DNA of 64,000 nucleotides from Xanthomonas sp. NCPPB 1128. Lineage in GTDB: Bacteria > Pseudomonadota > Gammaproteobacteria > Xanthomonadales > Xanthomonadaceae. This document shows, piece after piece, positions 35,824-43,800 of the stretch. The notes beneath the pieces were generated by a model. The model was not told the DNA's origin. It was given only the letters and a program-made list of their open reading frames with translations, and searched no databases. How positions within the stretch are numbered: position 1 is the first letter of the stretch; each line of letters begins with the position of its first letter. Position numbers and translations under genes: made by a program. The stretch is taken from positions 34,803 through 98,802 of the forward strand of contig NZ_LFME01000016.1 in NCBI RefSeq assembly GCF_001043115.1, given 5' to 3'.

Positions 35824-37194
35824 TCAGGGGGCCGCCGGTGCGGCCAGCAACCGCGCACTGCTCCAGCGGAAGCGCGCGCCCATCATCACCGCGGCCGCGG
35901 TCAGGCCCAGGATCAGGCCGATCCACATGCCCTGCGGCCCCCAGCCCAGCCACAGGCCGAGGCCGGCGCCGAGCGGCATGCCCAGGCCCCAGTAGGAGCA
36001 CAGGGCCAGCAGCATCGGCACGCGGGTGTCCTTGAGCCCGCGCAGCGCGCCGGCCGACAGCACCTGCAGGCCATCGGGGAACTGGAACGTGGCCGCGTAC
36101 AGCAGCAACGTGGACGCCAGCGCCGCCACCGCCAGGTCGCTGGTGTAGACGCCGACGATGGCGTCGTGGCCGAACAGCAGCACCAGCGCCGACAGCGCCT
36201 GGGTGCCGAGCACGATCGCATAGCCGGCCCAGGCCGCGCCGCGCACGCCCACCGCGTCGCCGGCACCGGCGGCGCGGCCGACCCGCACCGTGGTCGCCTC
36301 GGCCACGCCCATCGGCACCATGAAGCACAGCTGCGCCACGTTGATCGCGATCTGGTGCGCGGCCGCCGGCACTTCGCCCAGGCGCGCGATCAGCAGCGCA
36401 GTGACGATGAACAGGCCGCCCTCCATCAGGATGGTCACGCCGATCGGCAAGCCGGTCTTCAGCAGCGCCACGATCGCACGCAGGTCCGGCGCCTCGAACT
36501 GCGCGAACAGGCGCAGCGGCGCGAAGCGCCTGGAACGCGCCAGGTAGATCGCGAAGCACAGCGCCTGCGCCCACATCATGATCGCCGAGGCCATGCCCAG
36601 GCCGCCGGCACCATGCTCGCGCAGGCCCCACAGGCCGAAGGTCAGCGCATAGCCGAGCGGCGCCAGCAGCAGCAGGCCGCCGAAGCCGAGCAGCATGGTC
36701 GGCAGGGTCCAGTGCATGCCTTCGCTGAGGTAGCGCATGCAGAAGTACAGCACCAGCGCCGGCACGCCCCAGCGGATCGCAAGCAGGAAGTCACGCGCGC
36801 CGGGCACGATCTCCGGGGCGATGCCCAGTTGCGGCAGCGCCATCGGCATCACGCTCAGGAACGCGAACATCAGCAGGCCCAGGCCCAGCGATAGCCACAG
36901 CGCCTGGCGGAACAGCGGCCCGATCTGCGCATGGCGCTTGGCGCCGTCGAGTTGCGAGACCGAGGCGGTCAGTGCGATCAGGGTGCCGATCGGAATCATC
37001 ATCGGCAGCCACAGCAGCGCGGTGCCGACCGTCACCGAGGCCAGCGTGCGGGTGCCGTGGTGGCCGGCGATCACGTTGTCGACGAAGCTGATCAGGCCGG
37101 TGGAGACGTGCCCCAGGACCAGCGGCAGGGCGAGCTGCGCGGTGGTGCGCAGTTCGCGGCCCCGGACCGAGGCCGGGGTGGAAGACGAAAACAT
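35824..37194 (-). CDS. MATE family multidrug efflux protein (NorM-like)
   Basis: A 456-residue protein with twelve predicted transmembrane segments in two homologous halves. The N-terminal LALPLVLGHVSTGLISFVDN contains the TM1 signature and Asp of NorM-type MATE exporters, and VRVGRAAGAGDAVGVRGAAW is the conserved loop of the second half. MATE proteins export cationic compounds using Na+ or H+ gradients. Start ATG 37194. It lies 76 bp from sppA on the same strand. A GC-rich repeat (GGGACCCGG units, 37301-37335) lies further upstream. Confidence 0.94.
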   Translation of the reverse strand: MFSSSTPASVRGRELRTTAQLALPLVLGHVSTGLISFVDNVIAGHHGTRTLASVTVGTALLWLPMMIPIGTLIALTASVSQLDGAKRHAQIGPLFRQALWLSLGLGLLMFAFLSVMPMALPQLGIAPEIVPGARDFLLAIRWGVPALVLYFCMRYLSEGMHWTLPTMLLGFGGLLLLAPLGYALTFGLWGLREHGAGGLGMASAIMMWAQALCFAIYLARSRRFAPLRLFAQFEAPDLRAIVALLKTGLPIGVTILMEGGLFIVTALLIARLGEVPAAAHQIAINVAQLCFMVPMGVAEATTVRVGRAAGAGDAVGVRGAAWAGYAIVLGTQALSALVLLFGHDAIVGVYTSDLAVAALASTLLLYAATFQFPDGLQVLSAGALRGLKDTRVPMLLALCSYWGLGMPLGAGLGLWLGWGPQGMWIGLILGLTAAAVMMGARFRWSSARLLAAPAAP

Positions 37195-37300
37195 TGCAAG
37201 ACTCTGGCGATCTCGCCGACTGCGGCCGCGCGGACAGCGCCTGACACCGGGTGGCGGAGGCCGCGCATTCTACCCGCTGCGGCGGATCACTGCAGGAGAG

Positions 37301-37335
37301 CCGGGACCCGGAGCCCGGGACCGGGGACCCGGAAA
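37301..37335. repeat. Short palindromic GGGACCCGG repeat cluster
   Basis: Several overlapping copies of GGGACCCGG and CCCGGGACC in 35 bp between the MATE gene and the DUF3106-type gene. Likely an intergenic hairpin. Confidence 0.55.
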
Positions 37336-37357
37336 GTCAAAGTGCCCAACGCGCCGC

Positions 37358-38179
37358 TCAGCGTGCGGCGCGCTGTTTCAACCAGGCGCCGCGGCTGTCG
37401 GCGCCCTGCGCCAGCAGGTCGCGGCGCAAGGCGGCACGGTCCTGCGGCGGGGTGCGTTGCGACAGCAGCGCCAGATGCTCGCGCTGGTCCGCCGGCAAAC
37501 TGCGCAGCAGGCCCAGCAGCGCCTGCCGCTGCGCCTCGGGCACGTAGCCCAGCAGCGGCTGCAGCGCCCAGAACTCGGCGCCCAGTTCCGGTCCGAGCAA
37601 CCAGCCGTGACGCTCCAGCGCGTCCATCTCGGCGAATTGCGCGTGCAGGGTGTGCTGCTGCTCGATCGGCAGGCCGGCGAAGGCCGTGGCGACCTGGCGC
37701 AACCGCGCCTGCGCCGCCGCCGGCAACGCCTCCCAGGCCGTTTGGCGCGCGCGCAACTGTGCCGGGGTCAACGCCGGTGGCGTGGTCGTCGCCGCGGCAG
37801 GGGCGATGGCCGGGGCCACTGCCGCGGCGGGCGTCTCGGCCGCCTCGGCCAGATCGGCGGCGCTGGGGGTACCGCGCTCGATCCGCGGCGGCGGCGCGCC
37901 GGCCGCGTACCACGCATAGAAGTCCAGGTCGTAGATCGCCGGCTCCGGCAGCGGCGCCGGCGGGTCGGCCGGCAGCGGCGGCGCGCTGGCGGTGTCCGAC
38001 TCCGGCGGCAGCACTTCCACCTGCACCGGGCCGGTGTCGCCCAGCGCCAGGCTCGCGTCGCTGCCAACGGCCGCGGCGGCGGCACGGGAACGATGCCAAG
38101 GCAGGCGGTCCCAGAACACGGTGCCGACCAGGGCCAGGACCACGACCGCGATCACCGCCCCGGCCAGGCGCGTGCGCAA
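37358..38179 (-). CDS. DUF3106-domain membrane-anchored protein (downstream part of an interrupted frame)
   Basis: The 273-residue product from TTG 38179 has one transmembrane helix (LAGAVIAVVVLALVGTVFW), a long Ala/Pro-rich periplasmic linker and a C-terminal DUF3106 domain with AAQARLRQVATAFAGLPIEQ and the repeated AQRQALLGLLRSLPADQREH pattern. No ATG or GTG exists between the TAG at 38300 and the membrane helix; TTG is the only conventional start. The same reading frame continues upstream past that TAG into the 170-codon ORF at 38300-38812 with unchanged codon character, so this may be the C-terminal part of one interrupted gene rather than an independent gene. Confidence 0.7.
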   Translation of the reverse strand: MRTRLAGAVIAVVVLALVGTVFWDRLPWHRSRAAAAAVGSDASLALGDTGPVQVEVLPPESDTASAPPLPADPPAPLPEPAIYDLDFYAWYAAGAPPPRIERGTPSAADLAEAAETPAAAVAPAIAPAAATTTPPALTPAQLRARQTAWEALPAAAQARLRQVATAFAGLPIEQQHTLHAQFAEMDALERHGWLLGPELGAEFWALQPLLGYVPEAQRQALLGLLRSLPADQREHLALLSQRTPPQDRAALRRDLLAQGADSRGAWLKQRAAR

Positions 38180-38299
38180 GGCCGGGCGCGCCCCGCCGCG
38201 GCGCGGGCGCGCAGGCGCCTTGTCGGGGGCGGGGAGCGTGGCCGCTGCCGGCGAGGCCGTGCTGCCGGCGATCGCCGCATCGCGCAGTTGCGCCAGGGC

Positions 38300-38812
38300 C
38301 TACAGCCGCGCCGGCGGCAGGTCGCGCAGGCACTGTTGCGCCGCATCGGCCAGCGCGCGCCAGCCCGCCGCATCCGGCCGCCCGGCGGCGTCGCGCGGAC
38401 AGGCCCGCGCCAGCGCCTGCTGGTAGTCCTCGGTGGACAGTTGCAGCACTTGCGCGGCCAGCGGCTCGTCCAGCCCGGCGACGATGCGCAGCAGCAGCGC
38501 CAGGCGATCGGCGGGCTGCAGGGTGCGCAGATGCGCCAGCGGCGCCGGCCAGGCGCCTTCGGCGGCATCGGCCTGGCGCAGGGTCGGCACCGCGCCGAGC
38601 AGCTTCCAGAAGCGCAGCGGCCAGTCGGCCATCGGCAGGGCCGCGGCGTGGCTGCGGAACGCCCGCATCGCCGCCGCCAGGGCCGGCATGCCGCGTTCGG
38701 CCCGGCCGCTCTGCAGGTCGGCCAGGACCGCGGCGCGGCGTTCGATCCCGCGCAGGAACGCGGCCAGGGCGGGCGGTGCGGCCACGCCGTCGGTGGGGGA
38801 CGTGGCGGTCAT
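38300..38812 (-). CDS. Hypothetical cytoplasmic protein, upstream part of the amber-interrupted frame
   Basis: A 170-residue helical protein with no recognised domain, beginning MTATSPTDGVAAPPALAAFL and ending CLRDLPPARL at a TAG. Read through that codon, the helix continues as ALAQLRDAAIAGS into a basic linker and the DUF3106 membrane protein in the same frame. A CAG-to-TAG change would explain the break. Alternatively the two are separate overlapping-type cistrons with a TTG start for the second. Divergent from priA across a 483-bp AT-richer interval. Confidence 0.7.
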   Translation of the reverse strand: MTATSPTDGVAAPPALAAFLRGIERRAAVLADLQSGRAERGMPALAAAMRAFRSHAAALPMADWPLRFWKLLGAVPTLRQADAAEGAWPAPLAHLRTLQPADRLALLLRIVAGLDEPLAAQVLQLSTEDYQQALARACPRDAAGRPDAAGWRALADAAQQCLRDLPPARL

Positions 38813-39104
38813 CGGAACTCCATCATCGGCGCGATGATAGCGAGGCCGCCGCCGCGCCGCGCGCTTGACAGCGGCGCCCCGATCGGCTCATCCGCGGCCA
38901 CCGTGACGACGGGTTGTGCACAGCGCCGGAAATTGGCCTGCGACTGGTCTTGTCAAGCCCCCGGGAAACCATGTTGCATCTGTGTTTCACGGCCAAGTTA
39001 TTGTTATTGAAAGAATAAATGCAATTGGCGCTTTTTTGTCCAACTCGTTGCAGAGGCTTGTGAGTCCGTCTTCACGGCGTGGAGCATGCCGGTCATACAC
39101 AGCT
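38813..39104. other. AT-richer intergenic interval upstream of priA
   Basis: No gene recognised. The segment 38990-39040 (AAGTTATTGTTATTGAAAG, then AATAAATGC and CTTTTTTG) is markedly AT-rich compared with the rest of the window and abuts the DnaA-box palindrome. A 105-codon plus-strand ORF across it lacks G/C-rich third positions and is not believed. Confidence 0.6.
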
Positions 39105-39127
39105 TTATCCACAGCACATGTGGATAA
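39105..39127. promoter_or_regulatory. Inverted pair of perfect DnaA boxes
   Basis: TTATCCACA at 39105-39113 and TGTGGATAA at 39119-39127 are both exact matches to the consensus high-affinity DnaA box, in inverted orientation with a 5-bp gap. With one more base on each side the symmetry is 10 bp per arm. They lie about 170 bp before priA and next to an AT-rich stretch. A DnaA binding site regulating priA, or a DnaA-titration/reactivation locus, is inferred. Confidence 0.7.
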
Positions 39128-39229
39128 ATTCGATTCTCCAAGCACGGCAGCTATTTACGACCGGTTTATCAGTTTGCGGGCAGCAATCGCGCGCAACTCC
39201 TGGCGCTCGGGACCCGCTTGCCACGGCCG

Positions 39230-39286
39230 CTAGGGCGTGTCACCAATCCCCGAGCGGCATACTTGGGAATTGGTGACACGCCCTAG
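39230..39286. repeat. 57-bp inverted repeat just upstream of priA
   Basis: Perfect 18-bp arms CTAGGGCGTGTCACCAAT and its complement flank a 21-bp centre. It ends nine bases before the priA ATG. It resembles either a miniature inverted-repeat element or a hairpin in the priA leader that would cover the ribosome binding region. No second copy was seen in the window. Confidence 0.75.
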
Positions 39287-39295
39287 ACTAGGTGG

Positions 39296-41485
39296 ATGCC
39301 CTCCCCCGTCGCCACGCTTCGTGTCGCCCTGCCCGTGCCGCTGCCGCAGCTGTTCGACTACCTGCCGCCGCCCGGCGGCATGGTCGCCGACGGCGACGTG
39401 GGCCGCCGCGTGCAGGTGCCGTTCGGCAACCGCGAACTGAGCGGGGTGGTCGCGGCGATCGGCCAGGTCGAGGACGCAGACGGCCTGCGCGCGGCGCAGG
39501 CGTGGCTGGACCCGGCACCGCTGCTGCACGGCGAGCTGGCCGAATCGCTGCGCTGGCTGGCGCGCTACAGCCATGCGCCGCTGGGCGAGGTGCTGGCCAC
39601 CGCGCTGCCGGTGCCGCTGCGCCGCGGCGAGCCGCTGCCCGACACCCACGCCTGGGCCTGGCGCCTGACCGAGGCCGGCGCCAGCCACCGCACCCGGCCC
39701 GGCACCCGCCCGCACCGCTTCGCCGCGCTGCTGGCGGACGGACCCATGGACGAGGACCGGCTGGACCAGGCGATGGACGACTGGCGCAGCGCCGCGCGCG
39801 CACTGGCCAAGCGCGGCCACGCCGAGCGTATCGCGGTGCCGGCCAGCCCCGCGGCGCCGCAGCCACAGCCAGGGCCGGTGCCCAATGCCGAACAACAGGA
39901 TGCGATCGACGCGGTGGTCGCCGCCGCCGGGTTCGCCCCGTTCCTGCTCGACGGCGTCACCGGCAGCGGCAAGACCGAGGTCTACCTGCAGGCGATCGCC
40001 GCCTGTCTGGCGCGGGGGCGCCAGGCGCTGGTGCTGGTGCCGGAGATCGGCCTGACTCCGCAGACCCTGGCCCGCTTCCGCGCCCGCCTGGGGGTGCCGG
40101 TGCATGCGCTGCATTCCGGACTCAACGACAACGAACGCGCCCGCGTCTGGGCCGCCGCCTGGCGCGGCGAGGCGCAGGTGGTGGTCGGCACCCGCTCGGC
40201 GGTGTTCGTGCCACTGCCGCGGGCCGGGCTGATCGTGGTCGACGAGGAACACGACGGCAGCTACAAGCAACAGGACGGCATCCGCTACCACGCCCGCGAT
40301 TTCGCCCTGGTCCGCGGCAAGGCGCTGGACGTGCCGGTGCTGCTGGGCAGCGCCACGCCGTCGCTGGAGAGCCTGCACAACGCCGCCGGCGGCCGCTACG
40401 CGCACCTGCGCCTGACCCGCCGCGCCGGCGATGCCAAACCGCCGACGGTGCGCGTGCTCGACGTGCGCAAGCGCCCGCTGCAGGACGGGCTGTCGCCGGA
40501 AGTGCTGGCTGGGATCGGCACGGCGCTGGCCGAGGGCGGCCAGGTGCTGGTGTTCAAGAACCGCCGCGGCTACGCGCCGGTGCTGCTGTGCCACGACTGC
40601 GGCTGGACCGCGCCGTGCCAGCGCTGCAGCACCCCGCTGCACGCCACGCCGATGACCGTGCATGCCGGCGGCCGGCGCCTGCAATGCCACCACTGCGGTG
40701 CGCGCCAACCGGCGCCGTTGGCCTGCCCGGACTGCGGCAGCCTGGCGCTGCAGCCACAGGGCATCGGCACCGAGCGCCTCGAAGAACGCCTGGTGCAGGC
40801 ATTCCCCGACGTGCCGGTGCTGCGCATCGACCGCAGCACCACCCAGCGCCGCGATGCGCTGGAGACCCAACTGGCCACGCTCGGCACTGCGCCCGGCATC
40901 CTGGTCGGCACGCAGATCCTGGCCAAGGGCCACGACCTGCCGCAGCTGAGCCGGGTGGTGGTGGTGGGCATCGACGAAGGCCTGTTTTCGGCCGATTTCC
41001 GCGCCAGCGAGAAACTCGCGCAGCAGTTGATCCAGGTCGCCGGGCGCGCCGGCCGCGCCGCGCGTCCGGGCGAGGTCTGGCTGCAGACCCACCACCCCGC
41101 GCATCCGCTGCTGCAGACCCTGGTGCACGGCGGCTACCACGCCTTCGCCGCCGCGGAACTGGAGCAACGCGAGGCCGCCGGCTTCCCGCCGTTCGCGCAC
41201 CTGGCGCTGCTGCGCGCCGAGGCCAAGCAGGTCGAACACGCCAACGCCTTCCTCGCCGCGGTGCGCGCACTGCTGCCGGCGCAGGACGAAGTGCAGCGCT
41301 TCGGCCCGATGCCGGCGCCGATGCCGCGCCGTGCCGGTTTTCAGCGCACCCAGTTGCTGCTGTCGGCCAACACGCGGCGCGCGTTGCATGCCTTGCTGGA
41401 CGCGACGGTGCCGGCGATCCACGCGCTGCCGCAGGCGCGGCGCGTGCGCTGGTCGCTGGATGTGGATCCGCAGGATCTGTACTGA
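39296..41485 (+). CDS. priA: Primosomal protein N' (replication restart helicase)
   Basis: A 729-residue DEXH-type helicase that recognises stalled forks and restarts replication. The N-terminal 3'-DNA-binding domain includes LPQLFDYLPPP. Walker A is LLDGVTGSGKTEVYLQ and the DEXH box is VVDEEHDGSYKQQDG. The zinc-binding cysteines appear as CHDCGWTAPCQRCSTPLH and CHHCGARQPAPLACPDCG. Motifs IV-VI follow (ILVGTQILAKGHD, VAGRAGRA). ATG 39296 immediately follows a 57-bp inverted repeat and lies 170 bp from an inverted pair of DnaA boxes, suggesting replication-linked control. Confidence 0.98.
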   Translation: MPSPVATLRVALPVPLPQLFDYLPPPGGMVADGDVGRRVQVPFGNRELSGVVAAIGQVEDADGLRAAQAWLDPAPLLHGELAESLRWLARYSHAPLGEVLATALPVPLRRGEPLPDTHAWAWRLTEAGASHRTRPGTRPHRFAALLADGPMDEDRLDQAMDDWRSAARALAKRGHAERIAVPASPAAPQPQPGPVPNAEQQDAIDAVVAAAGFAPFLLDGVTGSGKTEVYLQAIAACLARGRQALVLVPEIGLTPQTLARFRARLGVPVHALHSGLNDNERARVWAAAWRGEAQVVVGTRSAVFVPLPRAGLIVVDEEHDGSYKQQDGIRYHARDFALVRGKALDVPVLLGSATPSLESLHNAAGGRYAHLRLTRRAGDAKPPTVRVLDVRKRPLQDGLSPEVLAGIGTALAEGGQVLVFKNRRGYAPVLLCHDCGWTAPCQRCSTPLHATPMTVHAGGRRLQCHHCGARQPAPLACPDCGSLALQPQGIGTERLEERLVQAFPDVPVLRIDRSTTQRRDALETQLATLGTAPGILVGTQILAKGHDLPQLSRVVVVGIDEGLFSADFRASEKLAQQLIQVAGRAGRAARPGEVWLQTHHPAHPLLQTLVHGGYHAFAAAELEQREAAGFPPFAHLALLRAEAKQVEHANAFLAAVRALLPAQDEVQRFGPMPAPMPRRAGFQRTQLLLSANTRRALHALLDATVPAIHALPQARRVRWSLDVDPQDLY

Positions 41486-41874
41486 GGCGGCGGCGCATCC
41501 CTGCAAGACAGCTGCTAGAGCGCGTTGAAGAACAGCGAGCCGCATCCGATGGACAGCGCCAGCAACGGCAGGCTGACGCGCATCGCCGAGCCGCTGATTC
41601 ACCGTCGTACATGGATGAAGCTGCAGATCGCCCCAATCCAATGCGCGATCCGATGCCGCGCGATCCGATTCCGTAGGAGCGGCTTCAGCCGCGACGGGCT
41701 TTCCCGATAACGCCTCGTCGCGGCTGAAGCCGCTCCTACGGGGCAATGGCGTGTGTTGCCAGTCCGCCGTAAAGTGTTGCTTCAAGGTTGCCTGAGCCGC
41801 TTTAGAAGAACAGCGCGGCGACGTGGCGAAACAGACGGTGGCCTGCAGGCAACCAGAACGCCCTCAAGTTTCGC
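41486..41874. other. Gene-free interval after priA
   Basis: Holds a paired REP (41672-41740) and, on the minus strand at 41515-41583, a 22-codon ORF with strongly coding-like third positions (see findings). An inverted repeat GGTTGCCTG / CAGGCAACC (41786-41794 and 41844-41852) precedes the convergent VanW-type gene's end. No larger gene is credible. Confidence 0.6.
41672..41740. repeat. Paired REP element (GTAGGAGCGG type)
   Basis: Head-to-head REP pair with arms CGTAGGAGCGGCTTCAGCCG and CGGCTGAAGCCGCTCCTACG around a 29-bp spacer. Confidence 0.9.
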
Positions 41875-43608
41875 TCAATCCGCCAGGCCCAATGCATCGA
41901 CCACCTGCGCGCGCAGCGCGGCACTGTCGCCAGCCTCCACGCAGCGCCACGCGCCCGCGTCCACAGCGAGGCCGCAGGCGGCGGTAGCGATCACCGGCTT
42001 GCCCAGCGCCATGGCCAGCAACACGCCACGCGGCTGCTGTTCGATCCACGCCGGCAGCAGCACCAGGGAAGCAGCGCGCACGCCTTCGGCCATCGAAGCG
42101 ACCCGCTGCACCGCGATGCCGTTCCAGAAGTCCGGCGTCTCCTGCGCACCGGGCGGCAGCAGCAACATCAGCGGCAGGCCGCGCATCGCCTCGCGCAGTT
42201 CGTAGGCGCCTTTGCGTGCCAGCGCCGAGGCCGCCAACAGCACCCGCGGCGCGGCGTCCGCGGTGATGACCGCCTGCTCCGCCGCGCCCGCGGGCGGCAC
42301 CGGCCGTTGCCATTCCAGCGCAAGGCCGCGATTGCCGGCCAGCGCAAGCAGTTCACGGTGCGGGGTGATCCAGTGCCGCGCCTGCGCCAGCGCCGCGCGC
42401 TCGGCCTCCACAATCGCCGGATTCGCGCGGAAATCGCACAAGGTGGGACTATGCGGATGCCGCTGCGCGGCCACGTCCAGGCGTGCCTGCAGCAGGTGCA
42501 TCGGCAAGGCCGTCATGCACACGTCCCAACGCCGGCCCTGCAACTCGCCGGCCAGCCACAGTTCCGGCAACAGGCTCTGCGGCACTACCAGGTCGACATC
42601 GTGCGCGCCCAGCCGCCGCAACAGCGCTCGCAGACGGATGCGCTGCGCACGCTGGCGCGCCTGCGGCAGCGGCATGCCGCGCCATAGCCACCAACGCCGC
42701 AACAACGCCGCACGCAGTGCCGCGGCACTGCTGCGCGGCAATGCCAGCACCCGGTCGCCGGGCTGCTGCCGACGCCGGCGGTCCTCGGCGAACTCCGGCC
42801 AATCCTCGTCGACCAGCCAGGTGCGGTGCAGGCCCTCGGGCACCATCGCCACGTGGCGATGGCAGGTACTGCGGCCGCAGCGGGTGCAGTCGTTGGCGGC
42901 ATCGACGCCGGCGGGCGCGGTGCGTCGCTGCAGCGGCGGCAATGGCAACGCTGCCGGCGCCGCGGCACCGCCGCGGATGCGCACGTGCAGCGCCTCGCCG
43001 TCCAGCCACACCTCCAGCCGCCACGGCGCGGCGGCGCGCAGGCGCAGGTCCACGTAGTTCCAGAACACCACCGCGTCGCGGTCGCGCTCGGCCAAGGAGC
43101 CAGCAATCACCTGGGTGTGGCGATGCCGCTCGACGATCTCCAGGCCTTGCCGCAGCGCGGCGTCGTAGATCGCGTTGGACAACTGGCACAGGCCGCCACC
43201 GATCGACGGCACCAGGCAGCCCTCGCGCAGTTCGCGGCCGGCGACGAAGCCGCGGCGGCGCGTGGCGCGGCCGAGCTGGCGCCAGAAGCTGAAGGTCGCC
43301 CCGGCGGGCACCTCCACGCCATGCAGCGCACGCGCGGCCAGGCGCAGGTTGTGGATCTTGCCGGCCACCAGTTGCGGCGCGGTCTCCTCGCTGGCGGGCC
43401 ACAGCGCGGTGACCGATTCGGCACAGCTGCCGTCGGCGATCGCCAGGCCGGCGTCGCGATGATGCTTGCGTGGTCCGTCGCGCAGATCGTGCAGCGCGCG
43501 GCGCAGTTGCAACGCGCGGGTCTTGGCCCAGAACAGCAGGCTGCGCCAGCGCGACGGCAACGGCGCCTGCGGCGGCGCCGACGCGCGCGGCTTCACTGTC
43601 GCTGGCAT
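41875..43608 (-). CDS. VanW-domain protein fused to a glycosyltransferase-like C-terminal region
   Basis: A 577-residue protein. Residues about 80-210 carry a VanW domain: GVEVPAGATFSFWRQLGRAT, SIGGGLCQLSNAIYDAALR and GLEIVERHRHT. A Cys/His cluster follows (C241, C244, C249, H250, H252 in CTRCGRSTCHRH), possibly a zinc knuckle. The C-terminal half (about 370-577) resembles a GT-B donor domain: RVLLAASALARKGAYELREA, AASLVLLPAWIEQQPRG then VLLAMALGKPVIATAACG, with the E-rich motif degraded to IEQQPRG. There is no signal peptide, so it is probably cytoplasmic or membrane-associated. The fusion is unusual. Function unknown; a cell-surface glycan role is plausible. Confidence 0.82.
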   Translation of the reverse strand: MPATVKPRASAPPQAPLPSRWRSLLFWAKTRALQLRRALHDLRDGPRKHHRDAGLAIADGSCAESVTALWPASEETAPQLVAGKIHNLRLAARALHGVEVPAGATFSFWRQLGRATRRRGFVAGRELREGCLVPSIGGGLCQLSNAIYDAALRQGLEIVERHRHTQVIAGSLAERDRDAVVFWNYVDLRLRAAAPWRLEVWLDGEALHVRIRGGAAAPAALPLPPLQRRTAPAGVDAANDCTRCGRSTCHRHVAMVPEGLHRTWLVDEDWPEFAEDRRRRQQPGDRVLALPRSSAAALRAALLRRWWLWRGMPLPQARQRAQRIRLRALLRRLGAHDVDLVVPQSLLPELWLAGELQGRRWDVCMTALPMHLLQARLDVAAQRHPHSPTLCDFRANPAIVEAERAALAQARHWITPHRELLALAGNRGLALEWQRPVPPAGAAEQAVITADAAPRVLLAASALARKGAYELREAMRGLPLMLLLPPGAQETPDFWNGIAVQRVASMAEGVRAASLVLLPAWIEQQPRGVLLAMALGKPVIATAACGLAVDAGAWRCVEAGDSAALRAQVVDALGLAD

Positions 43609-43800
43609 GACCGTGCGTCCTCCCTGTCGCTGACCGCGCTTGGCATCGCGCTACTATACGGACATGCAGGTCCGGCCCTCGACGATCGCGCAGCGCCCCA
43701 CCGGCCGCGCGCGTTTCCGCGGATCGGTGCGCCACACGCGCCCACGACCGTCGCGCCGACACCGGACGCCTCCTTTCCCTTCCCCCTCCTGGAGTCCTGC

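Noticed and set aside
39000..39130. Chromosomal replication origin
   Set aside because: Although DnaA boxes and an AT-rich stretch are present, only two boxes occur and no dnaA, dnaN or gyrB is nearby. Calling it oriC would be unsupported.
38916..39233. 105-codon plus-strand ORF upstream of priA
   Set aside because: Third positions are not G/C-biased, the product is featureless, and it crosses the DnaA-box palindrome and AT-rich interval.
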